Shown piece after piece: positions 25,091 through 27,942 of a stretch of 27,942 bases of DNA (position 1 is the first letter of the stretch; each line of letters begins with the position of its first letter). The stretch is taken from the IMG/VR virus record IMGVR_UViG_3300046330_000071, positions 1 to 27,942 of that record; one strand, written 5' to 3'. The position numbers and the translations under genes are program-made. Source of the DNA: a virus. A model generated the notes under the pieces. It saw only the letters and a list, made by a program, of their open reading frames with translations. It was not told the origin of the DNA and made no database searches.

Positions 25091-27942
25091 TAGTTGCTTC
25101 CTCTCTGCGCCAAGACTGCATTTCCAGAATTGGTTGACTGAGCGATTTTCTTATCATCGCTGTATAGTGTAATCGGACGGCTTGTAGCGGCGCGAAGCAG
25201 CTGGCGGTCCTCTGGGCTCAAGTATACTACAGAAGACTGCTGGGAAGCCATTGTCGGACCAAATCCAGAGTTACCCTGCTGCACCTGCATGCGGTTTAGC
25301 GCATTCATAAAGTCCGTACCGTAGTGCTGCACAGCATTGGCTTGAATTACATACTCGCCGTTAGACAGTCTGGCTGGGATTGAGTCGCTTGTTGCTGACC
25401 CTGGTCCGGACACGTATCCACCGGTAGCATAGGCGTTCATGTAGGTTGGGCCCGTTACGTGGTCTAGCCACTGTGGCCCATAGGTTGACTTGAACGCAGC
25501 AATATCAACACGCAACTTCTGGACTTCTTGGTGCACGAAGTTATAGCGGCGAGGGTTGAAGAATGCAGTCCAGCCGTTGTCTTCTTTTAGAAGCGACTCT
25601 AGTTCGTTTACCTTTTTAACGGTAGACATAATAAGCGACTGGGATGGAGTCCTTGAGGCGTTAGCCTTCGCCTGAGCCGTTGCTGCCGCGCTTGGCTCCT
25701 TGCTAACTACTGCAGCCGGAGCCTTTGGGGTAGTAGGCCCACTAGGGTTGCCACTTCCAGCATTGTTTACAATGCCAGTATTAATCTTGATGTCTGGAAC
25801 TACAATCTTTGCAAGTTCCGCATTGGTGTAGCCAACAAAGTCCTTGACTGCCTGCAGCGCAGGGTCAGTAAAAACGCTGATTGTGATATCCTTTGGAACG
25901 CCGTTGATTACAGTGGTGAAGTCAGACTTGAAGTAGCCTACATACTTTGTGAGTTCATCCTTAGCGAAGCCAAGCTGAGTTCCTTGGTCCATAAACTCGT
26001 CTGCAAGTTCTGCAGCCTCATCCTTCAGAGTCTGAGATGATGCACCTGTGCGGGCAAGCGATAAGAGGTACTCGTTACCAGCCGAAACCAAACCAAGAAT
26101 TCTTGCTCGGTTATCAATTGCGCTCTGGCTCTTACCCTCTAGAGACATGCTTGCAGCGTCAGTGGCCTCAGCCTGCTTCTTTTCCTGCTCGGCAATGTCT
26201 GTGTTAATCTTGTCAAGCTTCGCCTGAATCGAGTTTGCACGAAGGGTGTCTCCGTACTTGATTGCGACACCAAGCTGGTACTGCAGGACTCCCTTGTCAG
26301 CCTTTAGTGCTGCAATAGAATCAGTGGCATCCTTGACGGCCTTTGCGGCGCTGTCTGCAGATTCCTTGATTGAGTTGAAGGCAGAGGTGATTGAGTCGCG
26401 TGATGTCTGCACACCGTAGCGGTTCTCGAATGCATCCTTAAGAACCTTTGATAGGTCGGATACATAGTCGCCAATCTTCCTGATGTTCTTGGCTTGCTCG
26501 GTAGCGATACCGTTGCTAATGCTGTTGTAGACTGCCGCAATTTCCTTGGCGCTAGTCTTGCCCTTGGTCTTTGTTGCCTTGATGGCTTCATCGATGAGGT
26601 TGAATGCGATGCCACCAGTTACGCCAGCCCTTGTAAGGGCTGCACGAAGTGCGGCTAGGTTGCCGGTGAATACCTTTAGGTCGCCACCAGAGCCCTCTTT
26701 GAAGGCTGTGATTGTGTCCTTGATTGACTGAAGGTTCTCTCGCATGCCCTTCGAGGTGTAGCCAACAGACTTGCCGTTGGTTGCGAGCGACTGACCTAGA
26801 GAGTCTAGGGCATCCTGGATTCCAGAGCGAACATCATACTTGCGGAAGACCTTCTGAAGAATTTCATCAAGCTTCTCAAGGGCGGTCTTTGCGCGACCAG
26901 CACTTGATGAGGTGTCATTAAGGCCAGCTATGACTGACTGAATATCAAATGTAGCATCGGCAGCAGTTGCACCAGTTGCAGCAATTGCATTAGCAATCAT
27001 CTGCATTGCAACGACAGAGTTGATACCAGCGGCAATCATGCTCTTAGCAAGTGCGTTCAGGTTATTAGCAAGAACCTGCTGGTCACCGTTTGCGGCCTGA
27101 GTCACAGCGGCGATTACGCCACCTAGGTTGGCAATGTTTGTGCGCCCAGACTCGCTGTAGACGCTAAAGTCGTTCTTGCCCTTTTGCAGGCCCTTGCCAA
27201 GTTTGAATAGAGCCTCTTCAATAGAAGAGCTTGCATTGATTGTACGCTGCGACTCATCGACCATGCCGGCGAGTTCATCACGCAGCATAGCAAATTCACG
27301 AGCGGTTTCGATGCTCTTCTTCTTGACGGCATCAAGCGGTGTCACGGTCTCGCTAGACGCATCCTGCGCATTTACAAAGCCTTCGACAACTAGGCCGATG
27401 ATTGTAACAAGAGCGCCAATACCAGTCGAGATTAGCAATCCTCGGATTGCGGTCTTTAGAACATTTACGCCAGCGGATGCGGTAACTGCGGCCACGCCAA
27501 CACCGGCCTCAGCAACCGTCAAGCCTCGCATTGCAGCAGAGGCAGCGACCGTGGCAGGTGACACTCCGATAAGTGCACGGAGGAAGCCCATAATGCCGGT
27601 AGTTGTACCACCGTTTACGATGCTGAAGTTGATAAATGCAGTCCTAAGCGCAAGCATGCCACCAGCACCGGCAAGTGCTACGGTTGCAATCGAGGCCAAT
27701 GCGCCAATTGCAGCAATAAGGCCAACCGTAATGCCGGCGATTGCAGACATGAAGTCGCTCTTGTTGAACATAGTGGTAAGTGCATTGTTTACATTCGTAA
27801 TGGCATCTAGCACACCACCAATTACGCCGACAAAAGCATCGTTGCTTCCCATTGAGGCCATTAGGTTTTGGAATGAGTTCTGAAGCATAGTCAACTTAGA
27901 GGCAAGGTCTTCAATAATCTTGCCGGACGCTTCATCCAGGAA
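25090..27942 (-). CDS. Tail tape measure protein (5' end outside window)
   Basis: The minus-strand frame is open to the window edge: 16 further codons precede an internal TTG at 27894, and no start is visible, so the gene is cut at its 5' end. 950 residues are visible. There are hydrophobic segments near the visible N-terminus (SAIAGITVGLIAAIGALASI, and later GALVTIIGLVVEGF), long Ala/Lys/Asp-rich helices with coiled-coil character (about 500-600), a low-complexity linker, and the C-terminal GGYVSGPG, SDSIPARLSNGEYVI motif typical of tape measure proteins. It sets tail length and may help DNA entry. It is followed by the Dit-like gene. Confidence 0.95.
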   Translation of the reverse strand, partial: FLDEASGKIIEDLASKLTMLQNSFQNLMASMGSNDAFVGVIGGVLDAITNVNNALTTMFNKSDFMSAIAGITVGLIAAIGALASIATVALAGAGGMLALRTAFINFSIVNGGTTTGIMGFLRALIGVSPATVAASAAMRGLTVAEAGVGVAAVTASAGVNVLKTAIRGLLISTGIGALVTIIGLVVEGFVNAQDASSETVTPLDAVKKKSIETAREFAMLRDELAGMVDESQRTINASSSIEEALFKLGKGLQKGKNDFSVYSESGRTNIANLGGVIAAVTQAANGDQQVLANNLNALAKSMIAAGINSVVAMQMIANAIAATGATAADATFDIQSVIAGLNDTSSSAGRAKTALEKLDEILQKVFRKYDVRSGIQDALDSLGQSLATNGKSVGYTSKGMRENLQSIKDTITAFKEGSGGDLKVFTGNLAALRAALTRAGVTGGIAFNLIDEAIKATKTKGKTSAKEIAAVYNSISNGIATEQAKNIRKIGDYVSDLSKVLKDAFENRYGVQTSRDSITSAFNSIKESADSAAKAVKDATDSIAALKADKGVLQYQLGVAIKYGDTLRANSIQAKLDKINTDIAEQEKKQAEATDAASMSLEGKSQSAIDNRARILGLVSAGNEYLLSLARTGASSQTLKDEAAELADEFMDQGTQLGFAKDELTKYVGYFKSDFTTVINGVPKDITISVFTDPALQAVKDFVGYTNAELAKIVVPDIKINTGIVNNAGSGNPSGPTTPKAPAAVVSKEPSAAATAQAKANASRTPSQSLIMSTVKKVNELESLLKEDNGWTAFFNPRRYNFVHQEVQKLRVDIAAFKSTYGPQWLDHVTGPTYMNAYATGGYVSGPGSATSDSIPARLSNGEYVIQANAVQHYGTDFMNALNRMQVQQGNSGFGPTMASQQSSVVYLSPEDRQLLRAATSRPITLYSDDKKIAQSTNSGNAVLAQRGSN

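Noticed and set aside
27176-27883. 235-codon plus-strand frame opposite the tape measure gene
   Set aside because: Its composition (Ala, Pro, Thr, Ile runs) is antisense to the tape measure gene, which has family motifs and runs through the whole region.
1-27942. CRISPR array, integrase, transposase or attachment site
   Set aside because: No regular spacer-repeat structure, integrase catalytic motif, transposase or insertion-sequence ends were seen; the tRNAs show no duplicated 3' ends that would mark an attachment site.

Overview
The window is a stretch of a tailed-phage (siphovirus) genome whose host is most likely an actinobacterium. The main host clue is a WhiB-domain protein (8758-9276), a family essentially confined to actinobacteria and their phages. 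A ThyX/NrdH pair, strong AAGGAGG ribosome binding sites and many tiny overlapping genes (TAATG junctions) agree with this. Base composition is moderate and not the high GC of soil actinomycetes, which would suit a freshwater or marine actinobacterium, but that is inference. Terminase, portal, capsid and DNA polymerase genes are not in the window.

Layout. (1) 1-1710: tightly packed small early genes of unknown function, including tiny CxxC zinc-ribbon proteins. (2) 1711-2028: a 318-base non-coding, AT-rich region flanked by two perfect, oppositely oriented DnaA boxes and holding tandem repeats and a hairpin; a candidate replication origin. (3) 2029-5785: small conserved phage genes, interrupted by a free-standing HNH endonuclease (3483-3878). 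(4) 5849-9964: an SNF2-type helicase, a run of small zinc-binding and membrane proteins, a zinc-finger/WhiB fusion and a Cas4/RecB-like nuclease. (5) 10046-11461: Sak4-like ATPase, a small coiled-coil protein and a DUF669-type single-strand binding protein, i.e. a recombination/replication module. (6) 11462-12228: a non-coding RNA island with three clear tRNAs (Asn-GTT, Thr-TGT, Trp-CCA), two tRNA-like elements with expanded anticodon loops and several other tRNA-sized, stem-closed segments. (7) 12229-17540: primase/ATPase, a double-HTH protein, a C5-cytosine methyltransferase split over two overlapping reading frames, a RuvC-like resolvase, a DnaQ-like exonuclease and a zinc-finger protein. 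(8) 17577-19886: a second HNH endonuclease, an FmdB-type zinc ribbon with an apparent ATT start, a DUF3310 protein, ThyX and NrdH. (9) 19897-19932: a strong bidirectional terminator. (10) 19961-27942, minus strand: lysis genes (holin-like proteins, M23 endolysin) and tail genes (H-type-lectin-like protein, S74-chaperone fibre, two minor tail proteins, tape measure protein cut by the window edge).

The plus-strand genes supply genome replication, recombination, nucleotide metabolism (dTMP by ThyX, reducing power by NrdH), DNA modification and regulation. The minus-strand genes supply adsorption, tail and lysis. The two arms converge on the terminator near 19.9 kb. The most unusual observations are the dual-frame methyltransferase (15238-15392), the tRNA-like island, the DnaA-box origin candidate, the repeated TATAAT-N6-ATG leaderless arrangement before both HNH genes and one tail gene, and the WhiB protein carrying a zinc finger like that of the HNH enzyme.
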